DNA of 62,656 nucleotides, taken from the NCBI RefSeq assembly GCF_037120725.1, contig NZ_JBBAXC010000011.1, positions 1 to 62,656 on the forward strand. The letters are read 5' to 3'. Made by a program: the position numbers and the translations under genes. This document shows, piece by piece, positions 1-9,310 of this stretch (positions are counted from its first letter, which is position 1; every line of letters starts with the position of its first letter). The DNA is from Bacillus spongiae. GTDB lineage: Bacteria > Bacillota > Bacilli > Bacillales > Bacillaceae_K. Below the pieces are notes generated by a model. It did not search any database. It saw only the letters and a list, made by a program, of their open reading frames with translations, and had not been told where the DNA came from.

Positions 1-20
1 TCATGATATAATTTTTAAAC

Positions 21-84
21 ATAAGGACCCTTCTTTCGATGAGATTTTGTGTGAGAACTCTATTTTATCAGAAGTGGTCCTTAT
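21..84 (+). terminator. Inverted repeat, possible terminator of an upstream gene
   Basis: Positions 21-34 and 70-84 are complementary except for one extra base in the right arm, around a 35-nt loop, and the right arm runs into TTATTTTAAT. It could be the terminator or the end structure of a transcript entering from the left. The long loop makes this uncertain. Confidence 0.35.
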
Positions 85-103
85 TTTAATTCAAAAAATA
101 AAC

Positions 104-148
104 AAAGCCGGTGAAATTTTACTCATCATAAAATTTCACCGGCTTTTT
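104..148 (+). terminator. Intrinsic terminator
   Basis: A perfect 18-bp stem (104-121 with 129-146) closes a 7-nt loop and ends in a T-rich tract. It separates whatever lies left of the window from the comG operon. From 149 to 474 no gene is visible; this A/T-rich stretch should hold the comG promoter. I looked for the paired AAAA-N5-TTTT boxes of ComK and found no convincing match. Confidence 0.85.
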
Positions 149-474
149 CATCTCAGAGGTGGGTTTTGTCCCAGCCTCTTTTTAAATAATTCTCTGTTTT
201 CTTTCCTCTGAATGGGGAGGGCAAGTGTTTCAAAATTCGTAAACCGCCATTCTTTTCATGATAATAAATAAAAATAGAAAATTACTAATGGTTTTATCCT
301 TACCGTTTATCTTGTCAATGATGGACGATAGACAATTATTATTCCTCCAATTGGAGGATCAAGTAATTCTCATTAAGAAAAAAATTTCAAAAAGAGTTTC
401 AAAAAAGAAGGAATATCTCCTTGTGCGTTGAATTTTTCTAATAGCCAAATAAGAAAGGTGGGAATAGTAATGTA

Positions 475-1560
475 ATGATTATTGAACAGCTTGCAAATGA
501 AGTTCTAGAAAAAGCCATTGTATTAAATGCCTCAGATATTCATCTTCTTCCCCGAAAGCTAGATTACTCCATCCAATTCCGTATTTTAGGCCATTTGTAT
601 AAAGGTCAGATTCTCTCCTTTGAAGAAGCGGAGCGATTAATCTCACACTTTAAATTTAGAGCTTCTATGGACATTGGAGAGAAGCGTAAACCGCAAACTG
701 GTGCCCTTCATTTTCGGTTTCAAAAACGCCCTCTTGCCATTCGATTATCAACACTTCCTACTGCTCATCAAAAAGAAAGCCTCGTTATTCGTGTATTACC
801 TCAAGAAGCTGCCCTCCCAATTGGACAAATGTCTCTGTTTCCTTCTTCAGCTAAAAAGCTACATGCCCTTCTAATGCATTCTCACGGACTGATGATTTTT
901 ACAGGGCCGACTGGAAGTGGAAAAACGACCACACTTTATTCCTTGATTGAGCATTGCTCCAAGAAGTTAAACCGTCATGTCATTACCCTTGAAGATCCGG
1001 TAGAAAAGCAAAATGAAGAATTACTGCAAGTTCAAGTGAATGAAAAGGCTGGTATTACTTATGCAAATGGATTACGCGCAATTCTACGTCATGATCCAGA
1101 TATTATTATGGTCGGAGAAATTCGTGATCAAGAAACAGCAGGAATTGCGATTCGTGCAGCTCTAACAGGTCATTTAGTCTTGACGACCTTGCATACGAGA
1201 GACGCTAAAGGAGCGATTTACCGGTTAATGGAATTTGGGGTTAAATGGGAAGAAGTTCAGCAAACATTAATTGCGGTGACTGCTCAAAGGTTAGTGAAAT
1301 TGCAATGTCCTCTTTGTGTTCATCAAGAAAAATCTTCTTGTACGAACCAGCATCATAATAAGCGGGTGAGTGTGTATGAAATATTGTCAGGAAAAGCCCT
1401 TCAAACGTGTATACGTGAAGCGAAGGGGCAAGAGGTAAGCATGCCCTATCCGTTACTGCAAGATATGTTAAGGAAGGGGGTTGCACTTGGTTATATTTCT
1501 GAAAAAGAATATAAACGCTGGGCTTTTCAAAAAGAAGCGATCCCTTCGACATCAAGATGA
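475..1560 (+). CDS. comGA: ComGA, competence pseudopilus assembly ATPase
   Basis: Cytoplasmic secretion ATPase of the PilB/GspE family that powers assembly of the ComG pseudopilus for DNA uptake. The 361-residue protein shows a Walker A motif GPTGSGKT at residues 144-151, an Asp box (TLEDPVE), a Walker B region ending GEIRDQET, and a His box with HLVLTTLHTRD. A CPLC..C cluster follows, as in zinc-binding family members. It starts at ATG 475 behind AAAGGTGGG; an ATG at 470 is followed directly by a stop. It is the first gene of a seven-gene operon. Confidence 0.95.
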   Translation: MIIEQLANEVLEKAIVLNASDIHLLPRKLDYSIQFRILGHLYKGQILSFEEAERLISHFKFRASMDIGEKRKPQTGALHFRFQKRPLAIRLSTLPTAHQKESLVIRVLPQEAALPIGQMSLFPSSAKKLHALLMHSHGLMIFTGPTGSGKTTTLYSLIEHCSKKLNRHVITLEDPVEKQNEELLQVQVNEKAGITYANGLRAILRHDPDIIMVGEIRDQETAGIAIRAALTGHLVLTTLHTRDAKGAIYRLMEFGVKWEEVQQTLIAVTAQRLVKLQCPLCVHQEKSSCTNQHHNKRVSVYEILSGKALQTCIREAKGQEVSMPYPLLQDMLRKGVALGYISEKEYKRWAFQKEAIPSTSR

Positions 1561-2554
1561 TTTTCTGATTAGACTTGGTGAAATGCTTCAACAAGGTTTT
1601 TCATTATCAGAAGGAATTGAATTTTTATTTTTGTATTTAGAAAAGAAAGAGACTAGTGACGCAAAGAGAATTTTATTAGATCTAAAAAGTGGAGCTGCAC
1701 TTCACGAAGTGTTACAAAAATTAGGTTTTTCAAATCAAATTTGTGCTCAAATTTACTTTGCGCAGGCTCACGGTAACGTGTCGCAAGCACTCGTAGATGC
1801 TGGTTATTTCCTGCAACAGCGAAAACAAGAACAGAAAAAACTTTTCAAAGCCCTCCAGTATCCTCTCATTTTATTTTTGTTTTTTAATGGTCTTCTCCTG
1901 CTTCTTCAAGTAGTATTACTTCCTCAATTTGAAAGACTTTACTACACAATGGGTTATGAGCCAAAAGGCTTTTCAGCGTTATTTTTACAAGGAATAAAGC
2001 AATTTCCAATGGTATTGTTAGTCAGCGCTTTGGTTCTTTTAATCGCTGGGTATGTAGCCTTTACATGTCGAAGATGGCTTCCTCCTGAAAAGCAAGTGAG
2101 CGTGCTATTGAGGATTCCCGTCGTTTCGTTTTATGTGAGAAGCTACCTTACTCATTTCTTTTCAAGAGAATTAAGTTTTCTCCTTAAAAGTGGGTTATCG
2201 ATTAATAAAGCGATGTCGGTTTTTGAGGAACAATCCTTTCGCCCATTTTTTCAGAAGCAGGGGAGTTCGATTAAGGCACATCTTGACAATGGCTTGTCCT
2301 TTCCGAGTACGCTTGAATATTTACCATTTTATCTTCCTGAATTACCCATTGTCATTCGACATGGTGAACAGAATAGTCTTTTAGAGCAAGAGCTACGTTA
2401 CTTTAGCTCATTTTGCCTTGAACAGATGGAGGAGAGGACGGAGAAAATTTTACAATGGATTCAGCCAATTGTTTTTGGGTTTATTGGTGCTTTTGTCGTG
2501 ATGATGTATTTGTCACTTATGCTTCCGATGTATGAAATGATGAAAACGATATAG
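1481..2554 (+). CDS. comGB: ComGB, polytopic membrane platform of the pseudopilus
   Basis: Inner-membrane platform protein of the GspF/PilC family that works with ComGA to assemble the pseudopilus. Three hydrophobic segments are visible, near residues 125-150, 175-200 and in the C-terminal tail, between two soluble GspF-type repeats (LLxxGxSxxxAL-like). The chosen start is TTG 1481, right after AAGGAAGGGGG, giving 357 residues and an 80-nt overlap with comGA. Homology to known ComGB begins around RHQDDFLIRLGEML (about residue 23), so TTG 1487 or a rarer codon could be the true start. Confidence 0.9.
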   Translation: MHLVIFLKKNINAGLFKKKRSLRHQDDFLIRLGEMLQQGFSLSEGIEFLFLYLEKKETSDAKRILLDLKSGAALHEVLQKLGFSNQICAQIYFAQAHGNVSQALVDAGYFLQQRKQEQKKLFKALQYPLILFLFFNGLLLLLQVVLLPQFERLYYTMGYEPKGFSALFLQGIKQFPMVLLVSALVLLIAGYVAFTCRRWLPPEKQVSVLLRIPVVSFYVRSYLTHFFSRELSFLLKSGLSINKAMSVFEEQSFRPFFQKQGSSIKAHLDNGLSFPSTLEYLPFYLPELPIVIRHGEQNSLLEQELRYFSSFCLEQMEERTEKILQWIQPIVFGFIGAFVVMMYLSLMLPMYEMMKTI

Positions 2555-2565
2555 GAGGATGGATA

Positions 2566-2883
2566 ATGAAACAATGGAACAATGAAAAGGGTTTTACGAT
2601 GATAGAGATGATGATCGTTTTACTTGTCATCTCAGTCGTATTACTATTAGCCATTCCTAACTTAACCAATCGAAGTGACAGCATTAATGATAAAGGGTGT
2701 GAAGCGCTTGTTACGATGATTGAGGGACAAGTCGAAGCGTATAAATTAGATTTTAATGCAACACCAGGATCAATCGACGATCTTGTCAATGAAGGGTATT
2801 TAAAAACGAATCAAAATGTTTGTTCGAATGGAAAGACGTATGTGATTAGTAATGGAAAAGTTGAAGAACAAGCAGCACCATAA
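2566..2883 (+). CDS. comGC: ComGC, major pseudopilin
   Basis: The major subunit of the competence pseudopilus, 105 residues. A short basic leader ends in KGFTMIEMM, the site cleaved and methylated by the prepilin peptidase ComC. A long hydrophobic helix then forms the pilin spine. Two cysteines in the globular part (GCEAL and NVCSNG) probably form the intramolecular disulfide known in ComGC. It lies 11 nt after comGB with an AGGAGG ribosome site. Confidence 0.95.
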   Translation: MKQWNNEKGFTMIEMMIVLLVISVVLLLAIPNLTNRSDSINDKGCEALVTMIEGQVEAYKLDFNATPGSIDDLVNEGYLKTNQNVCSNGKTYVISNGKVEEQAAP

Positions 2884-3304
2884 TTCACAGGCTGGCTTCA
2901 CCTTACTAGAAACACTTTTTGTGCTCTTTATGGTTTCCATCATTTTTTCCCTCGCCACCTTTTCCTTCCAAGCCTTCCAATCTCAGTCAAAACAAAGACA
3001 ATTTATTCACCAGTTAACAATAGATTTGTATGAAGCTCAGACGTATGCCATTCATTATGAGACAGCGGTTTACGTTCAATTTTATTCCCACAAATATCAT
3101 GTGAAAACACAAGGAGGAAAGCTCTTATTTGTTCGACAGTTACCTGAAAATAGTTCGGTTCAATCAAATAGCTTTAACAGCTTTACCTTTTATCCAAATG
3201 GAAACACGAACCGCTTCGGCACGATAAAGTTTCAAATAGAAAATCAAACAATAAAATGCACCTTTTTTATTGGCAAAGGAAGATTCTATGTTGAAAAACA
3301 ATAG
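2852..3304 (+). CDS. comGD: ComGD, minor pseudopilin
   Basis: Minor pseudopilin with a prepilin leader ending QAGFTLLETLF and one N-terminal hydrophobic helix. The frame opens at ATG 2852 inside comGC and overlaps it by 32 nt. TTG 2861 is an alternative, and neither has a strong ribosome site, so translational coupling to comGC is likely. The 150-residue length is close to the family norm of about 143. Confidence 0.9.
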   Translation: MEKLKNKQHHNSQAGFTLLETLFVLFMVSIIFSLATFSFQAFQSQSKQRQFIHQLTIDLYEAQTYAIHYETAVYVQFYSHKYHVKTQGGKLLFVRQLPENSSVQSNSFNSFTFYPNGNTNRFGTIKFQIENQTIKCTFFIGKGRFYVEKQ

Positions 3305-3593
3305 GGGATACGCTTTACCTGAAAGCTTAATTGCGTTGTTCAGCTTGTTCTTTCTTGTCGCATCGATTTTTCCAGTAATCTATATTCAATATGAAAAACA
3401 ACGTCAACAAGAACGTGAGCTTGAAAGTGCAAGAGTCATGTTTGAAGAAGTAGAGAATGTATTTTTTACTTCCGCTCAAAAGCAAAACGAGGAGATAAAA
3501 AAGGGAGAAGGTAGATTTCAACTTATATGGGAAATCGACACGGGTGTATGCGTTAAACAAGAGGGTGTGGTCCTTTGTGTACGTAAAAGATGA
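3288..3593 (+). CDS. comGE: ComGE, minor pseudopilin
   Basis: Minor pseudopilin of about 101 residues. The leader ends NRGYALPESLIAL, a variant prepilin cleavage site, followed by one hydrophobic helix and a charged, glutamate-rich domain. I place the start at ATG 3288 behind AAAGGAAG. A longer frame from TTG 3270 lacks such a site. It overlaps the end of comGD by 17 nt. Confidence 0.85.
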   Translation: MLKNNRGYALPESLIALFSLFFLVASIFPVIYIQYEKQRQQERELESARVMFEEVENVFFTSAQKQNEEIKKGEGRFQLIWEIDTGVCVKQEGVVLCVRKR

Positions 3594-4011
3594 AAAGGGT
3601 TTTACGTTTCTTGAGAATCTCATCTCATTTTCAATTTTCCTCATGATTACCTCTTATTTTGGTTTATTGTTAAGTCAATTGTATCAGATGGAGACGAGGC
3701 AATATGGTTATCCACATGAATGGCATCTTTTTTTAAAACAATTACAACAAGAGATGAAAGCAGCGAACCATATCGATGTGTATGACCATTACATCACGTT
3801 TCAAGGAGATGGAGAGAGTATTCGTTACGAACGATATAGCAATTTAATTAGAAGAAGAGTCAACTTACAAGGGCATGAAGTAATTTTACAAGGTGTAAGA
3901 GAGTCGACTTTTGTAAAAATAGATGGGGGTGTAGAGCTAAACATGACGTTTAAAACGGGAGAAACGAGAATAGCTAAAGTATATTCTTATATAGAGAACA
4001 TAGATGAATAA
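3544..4011 (+). CDS. comGF: ComGF, minor pseudopilin
   Basis: Minor pseudopilin with leader KGFTFLENLISFSIFL and a single membrane helix. The C-terminal part resembles ComGF in the pattern around IRRRVNLQGHEVILQGV. The frame opens at GTG 3544 (155 residues); GTG 3577, with AGGGTGTGG upstream, would give 144 residues and a more usual short leader. It overlaps comGE by 50 nt. Confidence 0.85.
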   Translation: MYALNKRVWSFVYVKDEKGFTFLENLISFSIFLMITSYFGLLLSQLYQMETRQYGYPHEWHLFLKQLQQEMKAANHIDVYDHYITFQGDGESIRYERYSNLIRRRVNLQGHEVILQGVRESTFVKIDGGVELNMTFKTGETRIAKVYSYIENIDE

Positions 4012-4348
4012 GGAGGAAGGGTATATATTACCTTTTACGTATTTCTTCTTTCTTATTTGCTGTGCAACGATAGTAGCCTATGCTTCTTATTCAAGTACTC
4101 ATCATCGAATAATGACAATGATGAAAGAAGATTATGAAAATGAAGTGATGCTTATGCTGACCGCTGAAATAGCCATGCAAAATACGGATACAAAGGGGTT
4201 TGTAGAATGGGAGAAGGGGAATGTTACGTATCGAAAGGATATGATAGAGGGGAAGGAGAGGATGTCTTTATTGTTATGGCGAAATGAACAGTCCTTCTCT
4301 AGGTCATTCATGTATAATAAGGATGGAAAGATATTTGAATGGAAGTAG
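4004..4348 (+). CDS. comGG: ComGG, minor pseudopilin
   Basis: The last comG gene, 114 residues, overlapping comGF by 8 nt. It begins MNKEEGYILPFTYFF, with the degenerate prepilin site typical of ComGG, then a single hydrophobic helix and a short soluble domain. It is weakly conserved in sequence, and the call rests mainly on position and architecture. Confidence 0.8.
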   Translation: MNKEEGYILPFTYFFFLICCATIVAYASYSSTHHRIMTMMKEDYENEVMLMLTAEIAMQNTDTKGFVEWEKGNVTYRKDMIEGKERMSLLLWRNEQSFSRSFMYNKDGKIFEWK

Positions 4349-4357
4349 GGAATTAGT

Positions 4358-4861
4358 TTGAAAACAATCTATTTGATTGGCTTTATGGGTGTAGGAAAAA
4401 CGACAATTGGTAGTGCATTAGGAAGAAAATTAGATATTCCTGTTGTAGATACGGATCATGCTATCGTTGAGCAAGCTCAAAAAAGTATTCCGGAAATATT
4501 TGCGGAAGATGGCGAAGAGACTTTTCGGACAATGGAAGGGATTGTTTTACAGCGTCTTTCGAAACCTAATACTGTCATTACAACAGGTGGAGGCATCGTA
4601 TTAAACGAAGACAATATAGAGTATATGAGGGAAAGCGGGATTGTCGTTTTATTAGAGACTGATTTTAACTTATTGTGGAAGCGAATTAGAAGAGATCCGA
4701 ATCGTCCCCTTGCTTCCTCTTCTAGTAAAGAGTCGCTAAAAAGACTCTACGAATCAAGAAAGCAACAGTATGTAAAGGCAGCCCATATTTGTATAAATAC
4801 AAGTAATTACCCCGTTGAAAAGACGGTCGATTCCATTCTTTTACGTCTAAAAGAGAGGTAA
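4358..4861 (+). CDS. aroK: Shikimate kinase
   Basis: Phosphorylates shikimate to shikimate 3-phosphate in the aromatic amino acid pathway. The protein has 167 residues. The P-loop GFMGVGKTT is at residues 8-16, then the shikimate-binding DTD (32-34), the GGG of TTGGGIV near residue 77, and a lid segment RRDPNRPL. The start is TTG 4358, 9 nt after comGG, the same neighbour as in B. subtilis. Confidence 0.95.
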   Translation: MKTIYLIGFMGVGKTTIGSALGRKLDIPVVDTDHAIVEQAQKSIPEIFAEDGEETFRTMEGIVLQRLSKPNTVITTGGGIVLNEDNIEYMRESGIVVLLETDFNLLWKRIRRDPNRPLASSSSKESLKRLYESRKQQYVKAAHICINTSNYPVEKTVDSILLRLKER

Positions 4862-4896
4862 GCTGGTTATAATAGTGCCTGAAAAGAGGTGCTAGC

Positions 4897-5073
4897 ATGT
4901 CAATAAATGATTACGTTAAATTTGTAACAGAAAATTTAGTGCAACATTTTGATAAACCGAGGGAAGAGAGAAAATCCATTCGTCGAAAAAGGAAACAACA
5001 AAAATCTACGTTTTTATTTCGTTGGTTTGGCGTGATCCCATATGTGATTATGGCGATAGTTAAACGTAAATAG
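4897..5073 (+). CDS. yqzE: YqzE family small protein
   Basis: A 58-residue basic protein that begins MSINDYVKF and contains PREERK followed by FRWFGVIPY. These match YqzE of Bacillus, which lies at this place after the comG operon. The function is unknown. The start is ATG 4897 behind GAGGTG, and the C-terminal third is hydrophobic. Confidence 0.8.
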   Translation: MSINDYVKFVTENLVQHFDKPREERKSIRRKRKQQKSTFLFRWFGVIPYVIMAIVKRK

Positions 5074-5077
5074 ATGG

Positions 5078-5113
5078 GCAAGTAGAATAATTAGCGTTCT
5101 ACTTGCTTTTTTT
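5078..5113 (+). terminator. Intrinsic terminator after yqzE
   Basis: A 10-bp stem (5078-5087 with 5097-5106), a 9-nt loop and seven T residues. It ends the comG-aroK-yqzE transcription block before the convergent yqhG. Confidence 0.9.
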
Positions 5114-5155
5114 ATGCAAGGCAAGATTAGTTGACCGACAGAATGAATAAAGAGA

Positions 5156-5938
5156 TTACTGAAGGTAAAAGAGCCCACCATTAATGATTTCTACCTCAAT
5201 GGAAGGTTCGTATTGATCTTGAAGCGCGCGTTGTTCAACAATAAATGATTCTGGCTTTGTCTCCATGTCTTGATAAAAAGAGTGAAGTAAAGCTAAATCT
5301 GCGTCCCATCTTTTTCTTGCATCTTCTGCCCATTGGTGATTCTCACGTTGAATTTCTTGTGTAATATAATTCTCAATTCTAGACATTCCGCTAACGGGTT
5401 TAATGATGGGAGTTAAAGTAAAACAATAATCGGGAATTTTTGGCGTCCACTTTTTGTTTAGGAGCTTATCATGAAATGTTGTATCAAGCTGACCGTTGAT
5501 TAAATTCAGTCCAAATGAACGTAGCGTATCTTTCTTTAAATCACATTGATAAGATATTTTTACATTTAAACATAGCCAAGGATATAGGGGAGATTGTTTT
5601 CCAGCTATCATTGGCGTTTGTTCATAAAGGCGAATATAGGCAGAAATAGCTTTTGTTGATTGGAAAATTTGGTGAAGTCGAGGTGATCCGAAATGTAGTA
5701 CTTCACCTTTAACTTTATTCGAGACATGTTCTGGATTGGTGATAAGGGTTAATTGCATTGGGTTTGGCGTCCCGCCCGTTTTCTCAAGGTAATGCCAATA
5801 AAAAGGGCGGTTCATTAGCTGTTTATCAAGGTCGATGGTTAATTGTACATTCAAATAGTCAGCGGCATTTTCTATAATTTCACAGCCATTTTCGGTGAAA
5901 TATTTATGAAGAAATTGATGTATTTCCTGTTGTTGCAT
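5156..5938 (-). CDS. yqhG: YqhG family protein
   Basis: A 260-residue soluble protein matching YqhG of B. subtilis, for example through NRPFYWHYLEKTGGTPNPMQ. Its function is not established. It follows yqhH with a 35-nt overlap, so the two are translated as a pair. The pairing suggests a shared role in nucleic acid metabolism, which is inference only. Confidence 0.85.
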   Translation of the reverse strand: MQQQEIHQFLHKYFTENGCEIIENAADYLNVQLTIDLDKQLMNRPFYWHYLEKTGGTPNPMQLTLITNPEHVSNKVKGEVLHFGSPRLHQIFQSTKAISAYIRLYEQTPMIAGKQSPLYPWLCLNVKISYQCDLKKDTLRSFGLNLINGQLDTTFHDKLLNKKWTPKIPDYCFTLTPIIKPVSGMSRIENYITQEIQRENHQWAEDARKRWDADLALLHSFYQDMETKPESFIVEQRALQDQYEPSIEVEIINGGLFYLQ

Positions 5939-7601
5939 CTTTTTGACCCTCCTTCATATTTTGTGCAAACTGAATCATCGATGTTAAATTTTCCATTTTA
6001 ATTTTCATTTCTCCTTCTGATTTTGATGATGTAAAAATATCATTCATATATTCTTCCATATCACCGAATTCAATTTTCGTCAAAATATCATCCAATTCAC
6101 CGACGACACGCTCAAATAGGTGGATTTTTTCGTATAGTAGTTTTAAAATATGTTCTTCTACTGTATTCTTTGTTGCAAAATTATAAATCTTTACATCCTC
6201 CGTCTGACCTAATCGATGTACACGGCCAATTCGTTGCTCGAGTCTCATAGGGTTCCAAGGTAAATCAAAATTGATCATATGGGAACAAAATTGCAGATTT
6301 ATACCTTCTCCACCTGCTTCCGTGGCAATAAGAACTTGGGCGTGATTTTTAAATAGCTCTCTCATCCAGTCTTTTTTTCCACGTTTAAAACCGCCTCTAA
6401 AAGGAACGGAGGAAATCCCGTGCTGCTTTAAAAACCATTGTAGATATAGTTGGGTCGCACGATACTCAGTGAAAATAATGACTTTATCGTTCACTTGTTG
6501 AATAATTTCTATCGCTTTCTTTGCCTTTGAATTTTGTTGAACTTGTTCTACTTTCTGCATCATGTATTGAATTCTATTTTTTAGGTTTGACGTGATCTCC
6601 TCTTTTTCTAACATGTTTTTTAAGGTGAAAAATACCGCTTCCCGACTAGAGCATGCTTCCCTTTGAAGAGTGAGTATGGAAAAAGAACTAGTCATGTACT
6701 CATCATATTGTTGGGTTATGGAGGAGATACTGTCGTATAATTCCTGTTCCTCTTTAGAAAACTCAATGATTTCTGTTTGAACATGTCGCTTCGTCCATTC
6801 AATACCAGTATCTTTCCGGCGATGTCGAATCATTACGGTATTGATAAGGTCTTTTAAGTGTTGGTCATTAACTAGTGTGCGTTCTCCTTTTTGATATTTA
6901 TCCATAAAGCCTGATTGGCTACCTAAATGTCCAGGTTTTAATAAAGAAACTAGGAAGAATATTTCTTCTAATCGGTTTTGTATGGGGGTCGCGGTTAATA
7001 GTAAGCAAAATTTCTTTTTTAAATTTTGGACAAACTCATAGTTTTTTGTTTTTGGATTTTTCAGCTTATGAGCTTCATCGATTATCACTAGGTCATAGTT
7101 TTGTTCGTAAATTTTATCTCGATGAGGATTTCGCTTTGCTGTATCAATAGAAGAAACAACGATATCACATTGGTCCCAAACGTAGCTTTTCCGTTGAGGA
7201 ACAGCTGGTATGAAGAATTTACTATTAAGCTCACTTGTCCATTGAGAAACAAGTGAAGCAGGAACGAGAATCAAGACTTTTTTAACTAAACCACGGATCA
7301 TATACTCTTTTAATATGAGACCTGCTTCAATTGTTTTACCTAATCCAACTTCGTCGGCAAGAATGGCCTTTCCATTCATTTGTTCAACGACTTGTCTAGC
7401 CGTATCAAGTTGATGGGGTAATGGGGTCAAATTAGGCAAATGTTTTGGGGCTTGTAGCCCTTCAAAGTTCGGAATTACCGTATGATTCTCCACTTCTAAT
7501 GCCAATTTGAACAGCTCCCAATTTCCCCAAGGGCCATCATTTTCAATTCGCTCCAAAAAATCATTAGTCCAGTTTTTATCAAATTTTATCGTGATATTCA
7601 T
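5904..7601 (-). CDS. yqhH: SNF2-family ATPase/helicase YqhH
   Basis: A Swi2/Snf2 superfamily 2 DNA translocase of 565 residues. Motif I is ADEVGLGKT (about residues 82-90), motif II is IIDEAH, motif III is LLLTATP, and motifs V-VI are GGEGINLQ and RIGRVHRLGQ. Bacterial proteins of this kind remodel protein-DNA or RNA polymerase complexes; the exact role of YqhH is unknown. The start at 7601 has an AAAGGAG ribosome site. Confidence 0.9.
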   Translation of the reverse strand: MNITIKFDKNWTNDFLERIENDGPWGNWELFKLALEVENHTVIPNFEGLQAPKHLPNLTPLPHQLDTARQVVEQMNGKAILADEVGLGKTIEAGLILKEYMIRGLVKKVLILVPASLVSQWTSELNSKFFIPAVPQRKSYVWDQCDIVVSSIDTAKRNPHRDKIYEQNYDLVIIDEAHKLKNPKTKNYEFVQNLKKKFCLLLTATPIQNRLEEIFFLVSLLKPGHLGSQSGFMDKYQKGERTLVNDQHLKDLINTVMIRHRRKDTGIEWTKRHVQTEIIEFSKEEQELYDSISSITQQYDEYMTSSFSILTLQREACSSREAVFFTLKNMLEKEEITSNLKNRIQYMMQKVEQVQQNSKAKKAIEIIQQVNDKVIIFTEYRATQLYLQWFLKQHGISSVPFRGGFKRGKKDWMRELFKNHAQVLIATEAGGEGINLQFCSHMINFDLPWNPMRLEQRIGRVHRLGQTEDVKIYNFATKNTVEEHILKLLYEKIHLFERVVGELDDILTKIEFGDMEEYMNDIFTSSKSEGEMKIKMENLTSMIQFAQNMKEGQKDATTGNTSISS

Positions 7602-7770
7602 AAAAACATCTCCTTTGAAAGCATAAAAATATTGCCGAATAGAAGTTAATGATGGTAGGATGTATGTAAAGATTTGAAAAGTTTATAAAATACCAAAACC
7701 CGAACATTCTACTTTTTAACTTTTGCATTATTATTCTAGTATGTCCAATAGTGTAACCGAATATAGGCGA

Positions 7771-7981
7771 ATGATAGCAAGGGGAGAGACTGAACTCATT
7801 TCAGCGCCGAAGGAGCAAGCGAAATACTTCGTGAATCTCTCAGGCAAAAAGACTCTTGTTGGACGCATCTCTGGAGAGTGTTTCGTTTGAAACCACCCAA
7901 GGGGAAAACCATTATGGTAAACTTTCAGGTGAAAGGACAGAGGAATCTCATCGTTACGATGGAATTCCTCTGTCCTTTTTT
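7771..7981 (+). promoter_or_regulatory. Tandem glycine riboswitch with terminator
   Basis: Two consecutive glycine aptamers. The first contains GGGGAGAGAC and GCGCCGAAGGAGCAAG. The second contains CACCCAAGGGG and CTTTCAGGTGAAAGGACAG. A 15-bp terminator stem (7932-7946 with 7964-7978) and a T tract follow. In this class glycine binding prevents termination and turns on the glycine cleavage genes, which start at 8186. An open frame at 7856-8068 crosses the aptamer and is not a gene. No further element is visible from 7982 to 8185. Confidence 0.93.
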
Positions 7982-8185
7982 AAAGGGAAAAGGGTGGCTA
8001 CGAAAGTAAGAGCATGTAGGTTATGCACCTTATCTATAAAAATTTCCTCACTTATTTATGATAAATAGAACGATTTGTTCTTTTATCGTCAGTGCTGTGG
8101 TAGGAATTCACCTGATGTAAAAAGGGCAGCTTTAATTTTTCAAATTGTAGAAAGTATGTAGGGATGAAATGAAGGGGGAAACATT

Positions 8186-9292
8186 GTGGCTCAATTAAAA
8201 CGAACTCCACTCTTTAACGCATATAAAGCGTATGGTGGGAAAACAATTGATTTTGGTGGATGGGAGCTGCCTGTTCAGTTTTCAAGTATTAAACGTGAAC
8301 ATGAAGCCGTCCGAACAAAAGCGGGATTGTTTGATGTCTCTCACATGGGAGAATTTGAAGTAAAAGGGAAGGATAGTCTTACTTTCTTAAATAAGATGAT
8401 GACAAATGATGTGAGTAAGTTGAAAGTAGGGCGTGCTCAATACACGGCAATGTGTTATGAAAACGGTGGAACTGTAGATGATCTTTTAATCTATAAGCGT
8501 GAAGAAGAAGATTATTTACTTGTCGTCAATGCTTCTAATATTGAGAAAGACTTCGATTGGTTAGAAAGCCATGTGAGTGGAGAGGTCGTCTTAACGAATG
8601 TTTCAGATCAAACAGCTCAGCTGGCGATACAAGGACCAAGTGCAGAAATCATCCTGCAAAAACTTGTGTCCGATACCGTTTTACAAGAGATATCATTTTT
8701 CGGCTTTTTACCAGCTGTGAACATTGATGGGATTACAGCGTTAGTTTCTCGTACAGGCTATACAGGTGAAGACGGATTCGAAATCTATTGTAAGGCAGAA
8801 GATGTTGAAAAGCTTTGGGTTGCGATTCTTCGTGAAGGGGAAGAAGAAGGGCTTCTTCCGTGTGGCCTTGGTGCGAGAGATACGTTACGGTTTGAAGCGA
8901 ACCTTGCCCTTTATGGTCAAGAACTTACAAAGGACATTTCTCCTATTGAAGCAGGGATTAGTTTTGCTGTAAAAACTCAAAAACCTGAGGATTTCATTGG
9001 AAAAGATATTTTAGTAGCTCAAAAAGAAAATGGGCCAGCCCGCCGCATTGTAGGAATAGAAATGGTTGATAAAGGAATACCTAGACATGGCTACAAAGTA
9101 TATAGCGGGGATACAGTTATTGGAGAAGTGACAACCGGAACACAATCTCCAACATTGAAAAAAAATGTAGGACTTGCGCTCGTACAAGAAGAGTTTACAG
9201 CAATAGGAACAGAGGTTACGGTTGAAGTTCGAAATAAACCGTTAAAAGCAATTGTAGTTCCTACACCATTTTATAAGCGACCGAAGAAATAA
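8186..9292 (+). CDS. gcvT: Glycine cleavage system T protein (aminomethyltransferase)
   Basis: Transfers the aminomethyl-derived one-carbon unit from lipoyl-GcvH to tetrahydrofolate, releasing ammonia. The 368-residue protein starts [29 protein letters not shown] and carries the conserved FDVSHMGEF and [13 protein letters not shown] segments. It starts at GTG 8186 after GAAGGGGG. It is first in an operon with gcvPA and gcvPB under the glycine riboswitch. Confidence 0.97.
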   Translation: MAQLKRTPLFNAYKAYGGKTIDFGGWELPVQFSSIKREHEAVRTKAGLFDVSHMGEFEVKGKDSLTFLNKMMTNDVSKLKVGRAQYTAMCYENGGTVDDLLIYKREEEDYLLVVNASNIEKDFDWLESHVSGEVVLTNVSDQTAQLAIQGPSAEIILQKLVSDTVLQEISFFGFLPAVNIDGITALVSRTGYTGEDGFEIYCKAEDVEKLWVAILREGEEEGLLPCGLGARDTLRFEANLALYGQELTKDISPIEAGISFAVKTQKPEDFIGKDILVAQKENGPARRIVGIEMVDKGIPRHGYKVYSGDTVIGEVTTGTQSPTLKKNVGLALVQEEFTAIGTEVTVEVRNKPLKAIVVPTPFYKRPKK

Positions 9293-9310
9293 GGAAGGCG
9301 GGGAAAAAGT

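Noticed and set aside
149-474. ComK boxes upstream of comGA
   Set aside because: Several A- and T-runs occur, but none with the paired AAAA-N5-TTTT spacing I could defend.
7856-8068. 70-codon open frame before gcvT
   Set aside because: It lies across the second glycine aptamer and the terminator; no ribosome site or family similarity.
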